A stretch of DNA of 64,000 nucleotides from Tenacibaculum lutimaris (GCF_003610735.1 NZ_RAQM01000007.1:372001-436000), one strand, 5' to 3'; positions 44,902-53,684 are shown, counted from the stretch's first letter. The notes: a model not told the origin generated them from the letters alone. Program-made: numbers and translations.

Positions 44902-46011
44902 TTAGATATAATACGGGATGTTAAGCTCTTCTTGCTGTTTCTGTAAGGTTGTGGGAGAAATTCCAAATTTCTTTTTAAAACAATTAGAAAAATAAGAAGA
45001 ACTATTGAAGCCTACCTCAATAGAGGTTTGACTTATGTCAGAAGTTCCTACTGTTATTGATTTTATAGATTTTAGGAGTCTGAATTCTTTAACTATTTGA
45101 TTGATGGATTTTCCTGTTGCTGCTTTACAATTTCTATATAGTTTGGTTTTACACATCATCATAAGAGAAGCAATATCTGGAATGTTAAAATTAGGGTTTT
45201 GATAATTTTTTGAAATTGTGTCTAATAAAGAAAGTAAGAACTTTTCAGTTTCAGAGTTTAGCCTGAAGGATATATTGTCATTTTTAAAATATGTATATTC
45301 TGAGTATGCACTAGAGTTTACTATTTGTGATGAAATAATGAGTTGCTTTTTAGTTTTTATAAAATAAAGTACCTCAATAAGTTTGCTGATAGTTGAATGT
45401 GAAAAACTGGTTTCTTGATTATAATCGTAAGGGTGTAAAATAATTTTAACAGGAAAGCAATCAATTTTTTTATTTAGTCTTTTTTGAATCGAAACAGAGC
45501 AATCAAAAGCTTTTTTAAAAGAAGGGAAACAAGCTATAAAAGCCTCTTCTTTAGTTTCGATTTGACTTCCACCATATGAGTGAATTAGATTTTGAATAAT
45601 TGTTTTTTTATATAATAATGTTTCATGAACTTTATGCTTTTTTAATTTACATAATAGTAATTTTTTATTGAATGCTTTTGCTAAAAATAAAACAGAATGC
45701 TCGTGAAAATTATAATTAAATTCTGACTGTATAATATTAAGTTGTTGCTCGCTTTTTAAAAGAGCATAAGCTAAATGACTGTTTACAGATGAAATTTTAT
45801 AAGGATGTAGATTAATAGATTTGTAATATAGCTTTTTGATGTCATTTTTGTCAGTTGCTTTTATCAGATAAAAAACACTGTTCTTTTTGTAGTCAACCCA
45901 ACAATTGATACACTTTTTAAAAAGTGTTACTTGAAGTTTGGAATAAAAAGCAATAGCTAAATCTACTGCTGTTTTGTTAGTTGTTATATGTTGAATAAGA
46001 TAAACAGCCAT
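44902..46011 (-). CDS. AraC-type regulator with DUF4242-like and degenerate cyclase-like N-terminal domains
   Basis: This 369-residue protein appears to have three parts. Residues 1-75 (MAVYLIQHITTNKTAVDLAIAF...KKCINCWVDYKKNSVFYLI) resemble the DUF4242 nickel-binding-like fold. Residues about 125-230 (LIHSYGGSQIETKEEAFIACFPSFKKAFDCSVSIQKRL, then VKIILHPYD) resemble a class III nucleotide cyclase fold without its catalytic residues. Residues about 255-360 are an AraC HTH pair, ending YFSNCFKKKFGISPTTLQ. The first two assignments are by pattern only. It has no adjacent operon partners. Confidence 0.72.
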   Translation of the reverse strand: MAVYLIQHITTNKTAVDLAIAFYSKLQVTLFKKCINCWVDYKKNSVFYLIKATDKNDIKKLYYKSINLHPYKISSVNSHLAYALLKSEQQLNIIQSEFNYNFHEHSVLFLAKAFNKKLLLCKLKKHKVHETLLYKKTIIQNLIHSYGGSQIETKEEAFIACFPSFKKAFDCSVSIQKRLNKKIDCFPVKIILHPYDYNQETSFSHSTISKLIEVLYFIKTKKQLIISSQIVNSSAYSEYTYFKNDNISFRLNSETEKFLLSLLDTISKNYQNPNFNIPDIASLMMMCKTKLYRNCKAATGKSINQIVKEFRLLKSIKSITVGTSDISQTSIEVGFNSSSYFSNCFKKKFGISPTTLQKQQEELNIPYYI

Positions 46012-46092
46012 GTGTAAAGTTAATAAATAGATGGGTACAGTATAGTTAACTAGATGTTAAACAGGGAAAAAACGGGTTGTTTTAGGAAAATT

Positions 46093-46128
46093 AAAAAAGC
46101 ATTTTACAATATTGTAAAATGCTTTTTT
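46093..46128. terminator. Perfect palindromic terminator
   Basis: AAAAAAGCATTTTACAAT followed by its exact complement (46111-46128), 33 bp past the stop of the 174-residue gene on the minus strand. Confidence 0.88.
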
Positions 46129-46160
46129 AATTTTGAGATAAGTTTTAGTTAGCATTCAGT

Positions 46161-46685
46161 TTAGTGAATGTTCCCTTCATAATCAAGTTTTAGGTTTTTC
46201 TTCTCACCATCTTTTCTTATCTGAACTTTAAATACTTGTTTAGATTTGCTATTGTCTCTATAGGTAACAAGGTATACGTCTTTGTATATAATCCATCCAG
46301 GATATTTATTATTAATAGCTGTTCTAACTGTTTTTGGAAGTAAAACGTTTTTGTAACGTTCAATAGAACTCATAATTTTACCTTTAGAGTCATAAGTAGC
46401 AGTAATTAAACCAGATGTTTCATCATTTTTTGATTTAAAGATAACTTCATAAGCTTCAAATTCTTTGTCAAAAATTGGGTCTTCAGTAATATCATACCTA
46501 GCAGCTTCATTTTGTAGGTTTACAGTAAATTCAGGAGTGTCTTCACGTTGAACTTCCTTAAGGTAGCTTAAATTTAAAGGTTTGATGGTAACAGGTTCTA
46601 AAATAATGTTTTTTTGCACATCATTTTGGGAGTGTGCTAGGTTGGTTAGACCTAGAAGAAATAAACCAAATACTAATTTTTTCAT
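46161..46685 (-). CDS. Exported protein of unknown function
   Basis: This 174-residue protein has a signal peptide (KKLVFGLFLLGLTNLAHSQ). The mature part has strands such as VIFKSKNDETSGLITATYDSKGKIMSSIERYKNV and a PepSY-like LPKTVRTAINNKYPGWIIYKDVYLVTYRDN. That second segment resembles the small beta-lactamase-inhibitor-like/PepSY periplasmic folds, without clear family match. Followed by a strong terminator. A lone gene. Confidence 0.65.
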   Translation of the reverse strand: MKKLVFGLFLLGLTNLAHSQNDVQKNIILEPVTIKPLNLSYLKEVQREDTPEFTVNLQNEAARYDITEDPIFDKEFEAYEVIFKSKNDETSGLITATYDSKGKIMSSIERYKNVLLPKTVRTAINNKYPGWIIYKDVYLVTYRDNSKSKQVFKVQIRKDGEKKNLKLDYEGNIH

Positions 46686-46876
46686 GGTACTAAGTTTTAT
46701 GGTTAAATAATAAAAGGGGAGAGTGAGTGATAGTTAATTTAAGGGAGTAACAAAATTAAGGACTTAACTTAGACGCGGGTATCAAAATTGTTCTTTTTAA
46801 TATTAAAAATGATTCATAAAACATTAATAGATTAGATTTAACAGGATTTTAAGGTTGTTTTAGTTTTAATCTCAAA

Positions 46877-47647
46877 TTAAAAGTTCCAGTTTATGATAGG
46901 GAGCGAGCGCTTTTCATTTTTATTCCATAAACCAATTTGAATACCTTTTAATGATTTTGTGTTGTTAATTAATCCAATTTGAACACCTTGAAGGTCTTCT
47001 GTGTAGTTCAAAACTCCTATTTGGGCTCCATTAGTTAAGTTTTGGTTTTTGTTGTTGTTATTTTGGATTCCAATTTGGATTCCATTGGTGAATTCTGAAA
47101 CGTTAAATCCTCCAATTTGAGCTCCGTTTAAAGTTTGTGTATGATTTCCAATGAAGCTCCCGCTGAGACCATTCATAACGTAGCTGTCATTTCCTAAAAT
47201 ACTTAATGCCATTCCGTTTTGTTTTTCAATTATATTTCCTATTCCTGCAATTGCTATCCCGTTCATTTTTATGAAATACTGACCAATGAAAGCACCTGAA
47301 ATACCATTAACTTGAGTTTCTGCTGTTGATCCAGATGATAGATTTATTCCATATACAATTTCTGAAGGTTCTGAATCAAGTTTATTTTCAAATTCTGTTA
47401 AACTGGTTGATAAAGGAGATTTAGGTATAAGTGGCAGAAGTATACCAAGACCGGGAATCTCTAATCGTACCCCGAATGTTCTGGTTAGTGTAGAGTCTGT
47501 AAAAATTGATTTTGGAAAAGTGCCGATTGATACACCAGCAATATCTGTGTTTTTAGAATGAGTTGTCCAAATAGGGGCTCTAAATTTTCTGCTTTGCGCT
47601 TGTGTAGTTAAGCAACAAACTAGTAATAGTAAGTAAATATTTTTCAT
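46877..47647 (-). CDS. LA_2272-type surface repeat protein
   Basis: This 256-residue protein has a signal peptide (YLLLLVCCLTTQAQS). From about residue 110 it has a run of short repeats of 15-22 residues with the pattern NGxQIGxxNxxxx, for example NGAQIGGFNVSEF, NGIQIGIQNNNN, NGAQIGVLNYTED, LQGVQIGLINNTKS and LKGIQIGLWNKNE. This repeat occurs in the LA_2272 family of surface proteins. The repeats probably stack as a beta-solenoid. Divergent from an HTH regulator gene 115 bp away, which may control it (inference). Confidence 0.78.
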   Translation of the reverse strand: MKNIYLLLLVCCLTTQAQSRKFRAPIWTTHSKNTDIAGVSIGTFPKSIFTDSTLTRTFGVRLEIPGLGILLPLIPKSPLSTSLTEFENKLDSEPSEIVYGINLSSGSTAETQVNGISGAFIGQYFIKMNGIAIAGIGNIIEKQNGMALSILGNDSYVMNGLSGSFIGNHTQTLNGAQIGGFNVSEFTNGIQIGIQNNNNKNQNLTNGAQIGVLNYTEDLQGVQIGLINNTKSLKGIQIGLWNKNEKRSLPIINWNF

Positions 47648-47761
47648 AATTTATTGATTTTGTTTATGGTAAAATTATTGTGATTAATCAAGTTTTAATT
47701 GTTTGATTAGCGGTTTTATAAAAATATTTTTGTGATTATCACAAAATGATTATTTTTAAAA

Positions 47762-48724
47762 ATGTTTCAGAAGGTTTTATTAGAGCGAATAAAAAAAGAG
47801 TTAAGAGGCAAATCACTTAACGATACATTGGCTGTTGTTTTACAGATTAGTTATGATGCTGCGCACAGAAGGACGAGTTTAAAAAGCAAGATTTCTTTAG
47901 ATGAGGCAGTTTTGTTAGCTAAACATTTTAACTTTTCATTAGATACATTGTATGGAGAAGTAGTGAAAAATTATGTGTCAGTAGAAAAGACACTTCAAAT
48001 AAAGGATGAAGATAGTTTACGAGAATATTTTGATACCTCTTATAACTTATTAGTTGAAACAGCAAAAGATAAGAGTTTTAAAATCTACTATTCAGCAAAA
48101 GACATCCCGCTGTTTTATTTAATTGATGATTCGCTATTAAGTAGATTTAAAATGTATGTTTGGATGAAGTTGCTGTGTGTAGAATTTAGAAATGTTCGTT
48201 TTGATAGTTTCTATCCTAAACTATCTACTATACAATCAGGAAAGCGGCTTGGAGATTTTTACAGCTTTTTGAATGTGTCTGAAATTTGGGATACAACAAC
48301 TATCAATAGTACGCTAAAGCAGATTTACTTTTATTATGAAGCAGGGCAAATCTCTGCGATTGAAGCAATGAGTCTTTGTAGAGAGTTAAAGGTGTTGTTG
48401 AATAGTATTTCTGAAAAGGTTTTAGAAAATAAAGGATTTGAACTTTACTATAATGAACTTTTATTGATGAATAATAATGTACTGGTGTTTAACCAAGAGC
48501 AACAGCTTCTATTTGTCCCAAATTCTATGCTTTCATATTTTAAAACAGCAGATAGCGAAACATGTTTAGAAGCTAAAAACTACATGGAGAATCAAATTAA
48601 GCATTCGAAACTTTTAAATACCTCTGGAGAAAAAGAGCAAAATAAGTTCTATAATAAAATGATGCAGAAAATTAATGCTCTGATCAGTTTAATAAAAGCA
48701 GATAGTATTTTAGATTTTGAATAA
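47762..48724 (+). CDS. Probable HTH transcription regulator
   Basis: This 320-residue protein has an N-terminal HTH-like region (about residues 8-60): LLERIKKELRGKSLNDTLAVVL, QISYDAAHRRTSLKSKISLDEAVLLAKHFNFSLDTLYG. The length and layout (HTH, then a long alpha-rich region) suggest a BetR-type regulator. The ligand domain is not recognised. It is divergent from the LA_2272-type gene and shares a hairpin at its end with asnB. Confidence 0.72.
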   Translation: MFQKVLLERIKKELRGKSLNDTLAVVLQISYDAAHRRTSLKSKISLDEAVLLAKHFNFSLDTLYGEVVKNYVSVEKTLQIKDEDSLREYFDTSYNLLVETAKDKSFKIYYSAKDIPLFYLIDDSLLSRFKMYVWMKLLCVEFRNVRFDSFYPKLSTIQSGKRLGDFYSFLNVSEIWDTTTINSTLKQIYFYYEAGQISAIEAMSLCRELKVLLNSISEKVLENKGFELYYNELLLMNNNVLVFNQEQQLLFVPNSMLSYFKTADSETCLEAKNYMENQIKHSKLLNTSGEKEQNKFYNKMMQKINALISLIKADSILDFE

Positions 48725-48725
48725 A

Positions 48726-48751
48726 AAAACCTCACCAATTGGCGAGGTTTT
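48726..48751. terminator. Bidirectional terminator between the regulator and asnB
   Basis: AAAACCTC (48726-48733) pairs with GAGGTTTT (48744-48751), with the inner part CCAATTGG. It lies between two convergent genes. Confidence 0.85.
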
Positions 48752-48781
48752 ACACAACTAAAATCTGAACTAAGATTTTTC

Positions 48782-50443
48782 TTAGTAAGCATCTTCATGT
48801 ACAGCTTTGATGGCTCTACCAGAAGGTTCGTTTTGGTTTTGAAAACTTTTATCCCAAGCTAATGCAGTTGGTGTACTACACGCAATTGAAGGCACAGAAG
48901 GCACAGTTAATGCAGCAGCTTCACTAGGAAAATGTTCTTCAAAAATGGTACGATAGTAATATTCTTCTTTTGCTCTTGGTGTTTGAGTAGGGAAACGGTG
49001 TGCAGCATTTTCCATCATTTCATCAGTAACCGCAGCCTCAACAACTTCTTTTAAAGTGTCAATCCAGTTGTACCCAACTCCGTCAGAGAATTGTTCTTTT
49101 TGTCTCCAAGCAACTTCTTTCGGTAAATAACTTTCAAAAGCCTTACGTAATACCCATTTTTCCATACGTTCACCGTTAATCATTTTATCTTCAGGGTTAA
49201 TACGCATAGCCACATCCATAAATTCTTTATCTAAGAATGGAACACGTCCCTCAATTCCCCAAGCCATTAAACTTTTGTTAGCACGTAAACAATCATATTG
49301 ATATAGTTTATCTAATTTACGTACTGTTTCTTTGTGAAATTCTTCAGCATCTGGAGCTTTGTGGAAGTATAAATATCCTCCAAAAAGTTCGTCAGCACCT
49401 TCACCTGATAAGACCATTTTTATACCCATTGATTTAATAACACGTGCCATTAAATACATAGGAGTAGAAGCACGAACTGTTGTAATATCGTAGGTTTCTA
49501 GGTTGTAAATTACATCTTTTATAGCATCCAATCCTTCTTGAATGGTAAAGGTAATTTCATGGTGAATAGTACCTAAATGTTCTGAAACTTTTTTTGCTGC
49601 AGCTAAATCAGGAGAGCCATCTAACCCAACTGAAAATGAATGTAGTTGTGGATACCACGCGGCATCTTTGTCGTCAGATTCTACACGCTTCGCCGCATAT
49701 TTTTTAGCAATTGCAGAGGTAATAGAAGAATCTAATCCTCCAGATAATAAAACTCCGTAAGGTACATCACTCATTAATTGACGATGAACAGCAGCTTCTA
49801 AAGCATCACGTACTTCATCAATAGAAGTTTGGTTATCTCTAACAGCTTCATATTCCATCCAGTCACGAGAATACCATCTTTGTAATCCATCTTCACGAGT
49901 GTAATAGTGCCCAGGAGGAAATACTTCAATCTTGTTGCAAACTCCTTCTAAAGCTTTTAATTCAGAAGCAACATAAAAGGTTCCATGTTTATCCCACCCC
50001 ATGTATAAAGGGATAATTCCCATATGATCACGAGCTATTAAATATTCATCAGTCATTGAGTCATATACAGCGAAGCCGAAGATTCCGTTTAGGTCATCTA
50101 AAAACTCCACACCTTTTTCTTTGTATAAAGTTAAGATAACCTCACAGTCAGATTGTGTTAAAAACTCGTGTTGTTCTTTAAGTTGTTTTCTAATTTCTTT
50201 GTGGTTGTATATCTCTCCATTGGCAGCTAACACAAATCTACGATCATAACTAAATAATGGTTGTTGACCAGAAGCTGGATCAACGATTGCTAATCGCTCA
50301 TGCGCCATTATTACTTTTTCATCGCTGTAAATTCCACTCCAATCCGGACCTCTATGACGAACTTTCTTAGCCATTTCTAAAATTTGAGGTCTTAGTTTCT
50401 CAGATTTCTCTTTCAAATCGAAAGCACATACAATTCCACACAT
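48782..50443 (-). CDS. asnB: Asparagine synthase B (glutamine-hydrolysing)
   Basis: This 553-residue enzyme converts aspartate, glutamine and ATP to asparagine. The glutamine amidotransferase domain begins at Cys2 (MCGIVCAFDLKE) and includes HRGPDWSG and the NGEIYNH block. The synthetase domain has the ATP-binding SGGLDSSITSAIAKKY at about 232-247, VLSGEGADELFGGYLYF, and the closing GRVPFLDKEF. Length matches E. coli AsnB. Upstream DNA is AT-rich. Confidence 0.96.
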   Translation of the reverse strand: MCGIVCAFDLKEKSEKLRPQILEMAKKVRHRGPDWSGIYSDEKVIMAHERLAIVDPASGQQPLFSYDRRFVLAANGEIYNHKEIRKQLKEQHEFLTQSDCEVILTLYKEKGVEFLDDLNGIFGFAVYDSMTDEYLIARDHMGIIPLYMGWDKHGTFYVASELKALEGVCNKIEVFPPGHYYTREDGLQRWYSRDWMEYEAVRDNQTSIDEVRDALEAAVHRQLMSDVPYGVLLSGGLDSSITSAIAKKYAAKRVESDDKDAAWYPQLHSFSVGLDGSPDLAAAKKVSEHLGTIHHEITFTIQEGLDAIKDVIYNLETYDITTVRASTPMYLMARVIKSMGIKMVLSGEGADELFGGYLYFHKAPDAEEFHKETVRKLDKLYQYDCLRANKSLMAWGIEGRVPFLDKEFMDVAMRINPEDKMINGERMEKWVLRKAFESYLPKEVAWRQKEQFSDGVGYNWIDTLKEVVEAAVTDEMMENAAHRFPTQTPRAKEEYYYRTIFEEHFPSEAAALTVPSVPSIACSTPTALAWDKSFQNQNEPSGRAIKAVHEDAY

Positions 50444-50699
50444 AATTTTTGTTTTTAATTAATTATTGCAATGCAAATAAACTAATGATGTTGTTTTTTG
50501 TAAATCGTATATTGTTTATTGGTTTAAAATTTAAACTATAAATTTAAAAAATGTAATTATTTGTAATTGTTTATTGAGATAAAAGCTGTTGTTACTTAGT
50601 TTTTTTAGCAATAGATTGATGTGTATAAAGTTAGATTGTAGAAAAATAATAACATAGATTATTATTGTTAAAGTTTATGATTCTTAACTAAGACTAAAA
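50444..50699. other. AT-rich intergenic region, mostly featureless
   Basis: This DNA separates asnB (minus) from the riboswitch transcript (plus). On the minus strand TTTATTTG (50474-50481) is a near-match to a -7 box for asnB. I see no ORF, repeat or RNA structure in the rest. Confidence 0.5.
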
Positions 50700-50707
50700 T
50701 ATATTTG
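50700..50707 (+). promoter_or_regulatory. Promoter -7 box for the riboswitch transcript
   Basis: TATATTTG is an exact TAnnTTTG match, and the riboswitch begins right after it. A T-rich -33 lies at 50674-50676 (23-bp spacer). Confidence 0.5.
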
Positions 50708-50875
50708 CCGCGGTTTTTCTTTTAAGAAAAGAAAATTAAAAGGGAATTAGGTGAAAGTCCTAAACTGTACCCGCAACTGTAAGCTACGTCTATTATAAAT
50801 AGATACTTATTATTTCTTACACCACTGTTTTTTACGGGAAGGTAGTAATAAGATGTTAGTCAGGAGACCTGCCAA
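50708..50875 (+). ncRNA. Cobalamin (B12) riboswitch
   Basis: The aptamer hallmarks appear in order: AAAAGGGAATTAGGTGAAAG with its continuation to about 50760, then ACCCGCAACTGTAAGC (50769-50784), a variable peripheral stem and finally AGTCAGGAGACCTGCC (50858-50873). This is the adenosyl- or methylcobalamin aptamer. A terminator-like hairpin follows at 50929-50970, so B12 most likely stops transcription before the lipoprotein gene. Confidence 0.92.
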
Positions 50876-50886
50876 AATTTTATTTG

Positions 50887-50919
50887 TTGTTATCCTTTCG
50901 GGATTAAAAGGATTAACAA
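50887..50919 (+). promoter_or_regulatory. Hairpin between aptamer and terminator
   Basis: TTGTTATCCTTT (50887-50898) pairs with AAAGGATTAACAA with one bulge. It has no T run and may form part of the switching region. Confidence 0.45.
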
Positions 50920-50928
50920 TAATACACG

Positions 50929-50970
50929 CAAGTATTTAAAATGTATAATACTTGAAAGTGTTTTTTATTT
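50929..50970 (+). terminator. Riboswitch expression-platform terminator
   Basis: CAAGTATT (50929-50936) pairs with AATACTTG (50947-50954), with an outer CAC/GTG extension, followed by a run of T's starting at 50961. It is the likely B12-dependent terminator. Confidence 0.7.
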
Positions 50971-50996
50971 TCTGAAATTTTAAATTAATTATAAAG

Positions 50997-52064
50997 ATGA
51001 TACGTATTTACGGTATTGCATTGTTATGTCTGTTTATGACATTTTTTTCTTGTTCAAGTGATTCAATAAAACATGAACCAACTCCAATTTATGATAACTC
51101 TTTTATAGTAGGATATGAAGGTGATAAAACAGTAATAGGGCATTTAGATGAAGACCAGGTTTTTACATCTAGTGTTTTTGAGTCGTTAAATAAAAACACA
51201 ATATCTTTTTCAGAATATGAAAATAAATTGTTTGCTGTGTCACAATCAGGTCCTGATTATGTTACAAAGTTTAATTTACAGAATTTAGCTGTAGAAAAAG
51301 TAGTAACAACTTCTGCGGTAACTGATCCTTCATATTTAACAATGTTTTCTGAAACTGAAGGATTGATGATTTCAACTGCAGGGAGTGGAAGAAGTAAAAC
51401 ATACAGCTTGTCATTTTTTAATATTAATGAAGGAGTAAAAGATAGAATAGAAGGAATCTCTGATAAAGTACTGTTTTCGAAGTCAGGTCTTTTAGTAGAT
51501 GGAGAAAATGTATTGATTGCTGATGATAAAGAGTTGAAAGTGTTAAATACGAAAGATAAGTCTTTAACAACTGCAGTAATATTTGAAGATGTTATTTCAG
51601 GAATCCTAAAAGATAAAAACAACAAAATTTGGGTTGGAACCGAAAAAAGAGTAGGAGAAAAAGCACAATTTGTAAGTCTATCGAATGATTATTCTGTGGC
51701 AGAAACAATCACTCTAGATGGGGTTAATTTATACAAAACAAGTATGCTTACAATGGATTTTTCTAGTAATACTATTTATTGGGTGGAGGTAAACACAGGT
51801 TCAATTCATCGTTTTAATACGGAGAGTAAAGAAGCTGCAGAATTTGTAAACCCGATGACAGATGGAGTAATGCTTACCACCATAGTAAGAGAGCATCCCA
51901 CAACAGGAAAAATATATGTTTTAGGGGCAGAAGACTTTTTTGATACAGATAAAAGTATTTTAGTAATTTATAATGAAGATGCTTCTGTTTTTAAAACTGT
52001 AAAAGGAGTAGGAAACTCGCCAATAGATATATTTTTTTCTAAAGAAGATTTTTCAATTAACTAA
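50997..52064 (+). CDS. B12-regulated beta-propeller-like lipoprotein (BtuG-like candidate)
   Basis: This 355-residue protein has a lipoprotein signal (YGIALLCLFMTFFSCSSD, Cys 19). The mature part has repeated four-stranded blade-like units, for example SVFESLNKNTISFSEYENKLFAVS, LMISTAGSGRSKTYSLSF and NKIWVGTEKRVGEKAQF, in the style of YncE/DUF5074 propellers. The gene is controlled by the cobalamin riboswitch directly upstream. In Bacteroides, BtuG is a surface propeller lipoprotein that binds B12 for BtuB, so a B12-capture role is plausible (inference). No btuB is adjacent. Confidence 0.78.
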   Translation: MIRIYGIALLCLFMTFFSCSSDSIKHEPTPIYDNSFIVGYEGDKTVIGHLDEDQVFTSSVFESLNKNTISFSEYENKLFAVSQSGPDYVTKFNLQNLAVEKVVTTSAVTDPSYLTMFSETEGLMISTAGSGRSKTYSLSFFNINEGVKDRIEGISDKVLFSKSGLLVDGENVLIADDKELKVLNTKDKSLTTAVIFEDVISGILKDKNNKIWVGTEKRVGEKAQFVSLSNDYSVAETITLDGVNLYKTSMLTMDFSSNTIYWVEVNTGSIHRFNTESKEAAEFVNPMTDGVMLTTIVREHPTTGKIYVLGAEDFFDTDKSILVIYNEDASVFKTVKGVGNSPIDIFFSKEDFSIN

Positions 52065-52105
52065 TTTGCTTTTTGTTGCGAGTAAATTTTTTAATCTAAA
52101 AAAAT

Positions 52106-52135
52106 TTGTCAATTCAAAATCACTTTATACATTTG
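52106..52135 (+). promoter_or_regulatory. trp operon promoter
   Basis: TTG at 52106-52108, a 19-bp spacer, then TACATTTG at 52128-52135. This is an excellent Bacteroidota promoter. The predicted start near 52141 is just upstream of the leader peptide ATG at 52143, which suggests a nearly leaderless start. Confidence 0.75.
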
Positions 52136-52142
52136 TACCATA

Positions 52143-52196
52143 ATGATGAATCAACAATTAAATAACTGGTGGTGGAAAACTCATGACTTACGTTAG
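52143..52196 (+). CDS. trpL: trp leader peptide TrpL
   Basis: A short frame gives MMNQQLNNWWWKTHDLR and then TAG (17 residues). Three consecutive Trp codons sit at 52167-52175. The coding region is followed by an attenuator (52229-52258). Ribosome stalling at the TGG codons when tRNA-Trp is uncharged would let an antiterminator form. A pairing CTCATGAC...GTTAGTGAG overlaps the peptide's end. The arrangement matches classic leader-peptide attenuation. Leader peptides are too short for most gene callers. Confidence 0.82.
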   Translation: MMNQQLNNWWWKTHDLR

Positions 52197-52228
52197 TGAG
52201 ACCATCTTGTTATATCTATAATACAACG

Positions 52229-52258
52229 AAAAGGCTTATCTCATGATAAGCCTTTTTT
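52229..52258 (+). terminator. trp attenuator
   Basis: AAAAGGCTTATC (52229-52240) pairs perfectly with GATAAGCCTTTT (52245-52256), followed by T's, 22 bp before trpE. It stands between the leader peptide and the first structural gene. Confidence 0.88.
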
Positions 52259-52279
52259 GTTTTTATACATCAAACTAAA

Positions 52280-53671
52280 ATGAAAAAAATAAAATTTAAA
52301 ACGATAGCAAAAAAACAATTGGCAGATATGGTTACGCCAGTAAGTTTGTACTTGAAAATAAGAGATAAGTATGCGAATAGTTTACTGTTAGAAAGTTCAG
52401 ACTATCATAGTAAAGAAAATAGCTATTCATTTTTATGTATAGAACCTTTAGTAACAATCAAGGCAGAAAATGATGAGTTGTTATTGTCTTATCAAAAAGA
52501 AGAATTGAAAAGAGAACCGATTCAAAGAGATTTTTACCAAAAGTTTGATGCATATAGTAGTTTAATAGATGTTGATTGTTCAGAGGAAATTAAATCATTC
52601 AATGGGTTGTATGGTTATACCACATTTGATGCTGTGCAATATTTTGAAACCATACAAATTAATTCTAAAAAAGCACCGTCTAACATTCCGTTATTACAAT
52701 ACAGTTTTTTTCGATTTATAGTAGCTATTAATCATTTTAAGAACGAAATGATTTTGATAGAAAATATTCCTGAAGGAGAAGAGTCTCGATTGTTTGAAAT
52801 AGAAAACTTGGTAAATTCTCAATCTTTTGCAAAATACGACTTTGCTTTTCAAGGAGAAGAAACTTCTAATATAACAGATGAAGAATTTAAGCAAAGTGTA
52901 ACCAAAGCAAAGGAACATTGTAAAAGGGGAGATGTTTTTCAGTTAGTACTTTCACGTCAATTTCAACAACAATTTAAAGGTGATGAATTTAATGTGTATA
53001 GAGCATTACGTTCTATAAATCCTTCACCTTATTTATTTTATTTTGATTACGGAAGCTTTAAGTTGATGGGGTCTTCACCTGAAGCGCAAATTAAAATAGA
53101 AGAAGGTCAGGCAATTATTAATCCAATTGCAGGAACCTTTAGAAGAACAGGAGATGACGAGAAAGATAGGGAGTTAGCAAAAGAGCTAGCAAATGACCCG
53201 AAAGAGAATGCTGAACATGTAATGTTGGTGGATTTAGCAAGAAATGACTTAAGCAAGCATGCTACTAATGTAACGGTTGAAACTTATAAAGAAGTGCAGT
53301 ATTTTAGTCATGTAATTCATTTAGTTTCTGCAGTAACAGGAAAGATTACAGGAAATCCGATAGAAATTGTAGGAGATACATTTCCGGCAGGAACTTTGAG
53401 TGGAGCGCCTAAATATAAAGCGATGGAGTTGATTGATACTTATGAAAATCAAACTCGTGGATTTTACGGAGGATGTGTTGGATTTATAGGATTGAACGGA
53501 AATGTAAATCAAGCAATTGCGATTCGTTCTTTTGTAAGTAAAAATAACACCTTGTTTTATCAAGCAGGAGCAGGAATCGTGATCAACTCAAAAGAAGAAA
53601 ACGAATTACAAGAAGTAAATAACAAATTGGCAGCATTAAAAAAAGCATTAGTGTTAGCAGAAGAAATATAA
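52280..53671 (+). CDS. trpE: Anthranilate synthase component I
   Basis: This 463-residue enzyme makes anthranilate from chorismate with TrpG. The chorismate-binding core has DVFQLVLSRQF, SPSPYLFYFDYG-type PSPYLFYFDYGSFKLMGSSPE, and NPIAGTFRRTGDDEKDRELA. It also has MLVDLARNDLSKHA, FPAGTLSGAPKYKAME and YGGCVGFIGLNG. The N-terminal region includes LLLESSDYHSKENSYSFL, related to the LLES motif of the Trp feedback site. First gene of the trp operon, behind the attenuator. Confidence 0.96.
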   Translation: MKKIKFKTIAKKQLADMVTPVSLYLKIRDKYANSLLLESSDYHSKENSYSFLCIEPLVTIKAENDELLLSYQKEELKREPIQRDFYQKFDAYSSLIDVDCSEEIKSFNGLYGYTTFDAVQYFETIQINSKKAPSNIPLLQYSFFRFIVAINHFKNEMILIENIPEGEESRLFEIENLVNSQSFAKYDFAFQGEETSNITDEEFKQSVTKAKEHCKRGDVFQLVLSRQFQQQFKGDEFNVYRALRSINPSPYLFYFDYGSFKLMGSSPEAQIKIEEGQAIINPIAGTFRRTGDDEKDRELAKELANDPKENAEHVMLVDLARNDLSKHATNVTVETYKEVQYFSHVIHLVSAVTGKITGNPIEIVGDTFPAGTLSGAPKYKAMELIDTYENQTRGFYGGCVGFIGLNGNVNQAIAIRSFVSKNNTLFYQAGAGIVINSKEENELQEVNNKLAALKKALVLAEEI

Positions 53672-53684
53672 ATTAACTTTTAGT

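Noticed and set aside
44727..44966. Minus-strand frame of 79 codons overlapping the end of the AraC-type gene
   Set aside because: It starts inside the regulator's tail, has Ser/Lys/Leu-rich random-looking composition and no recognisable motif.
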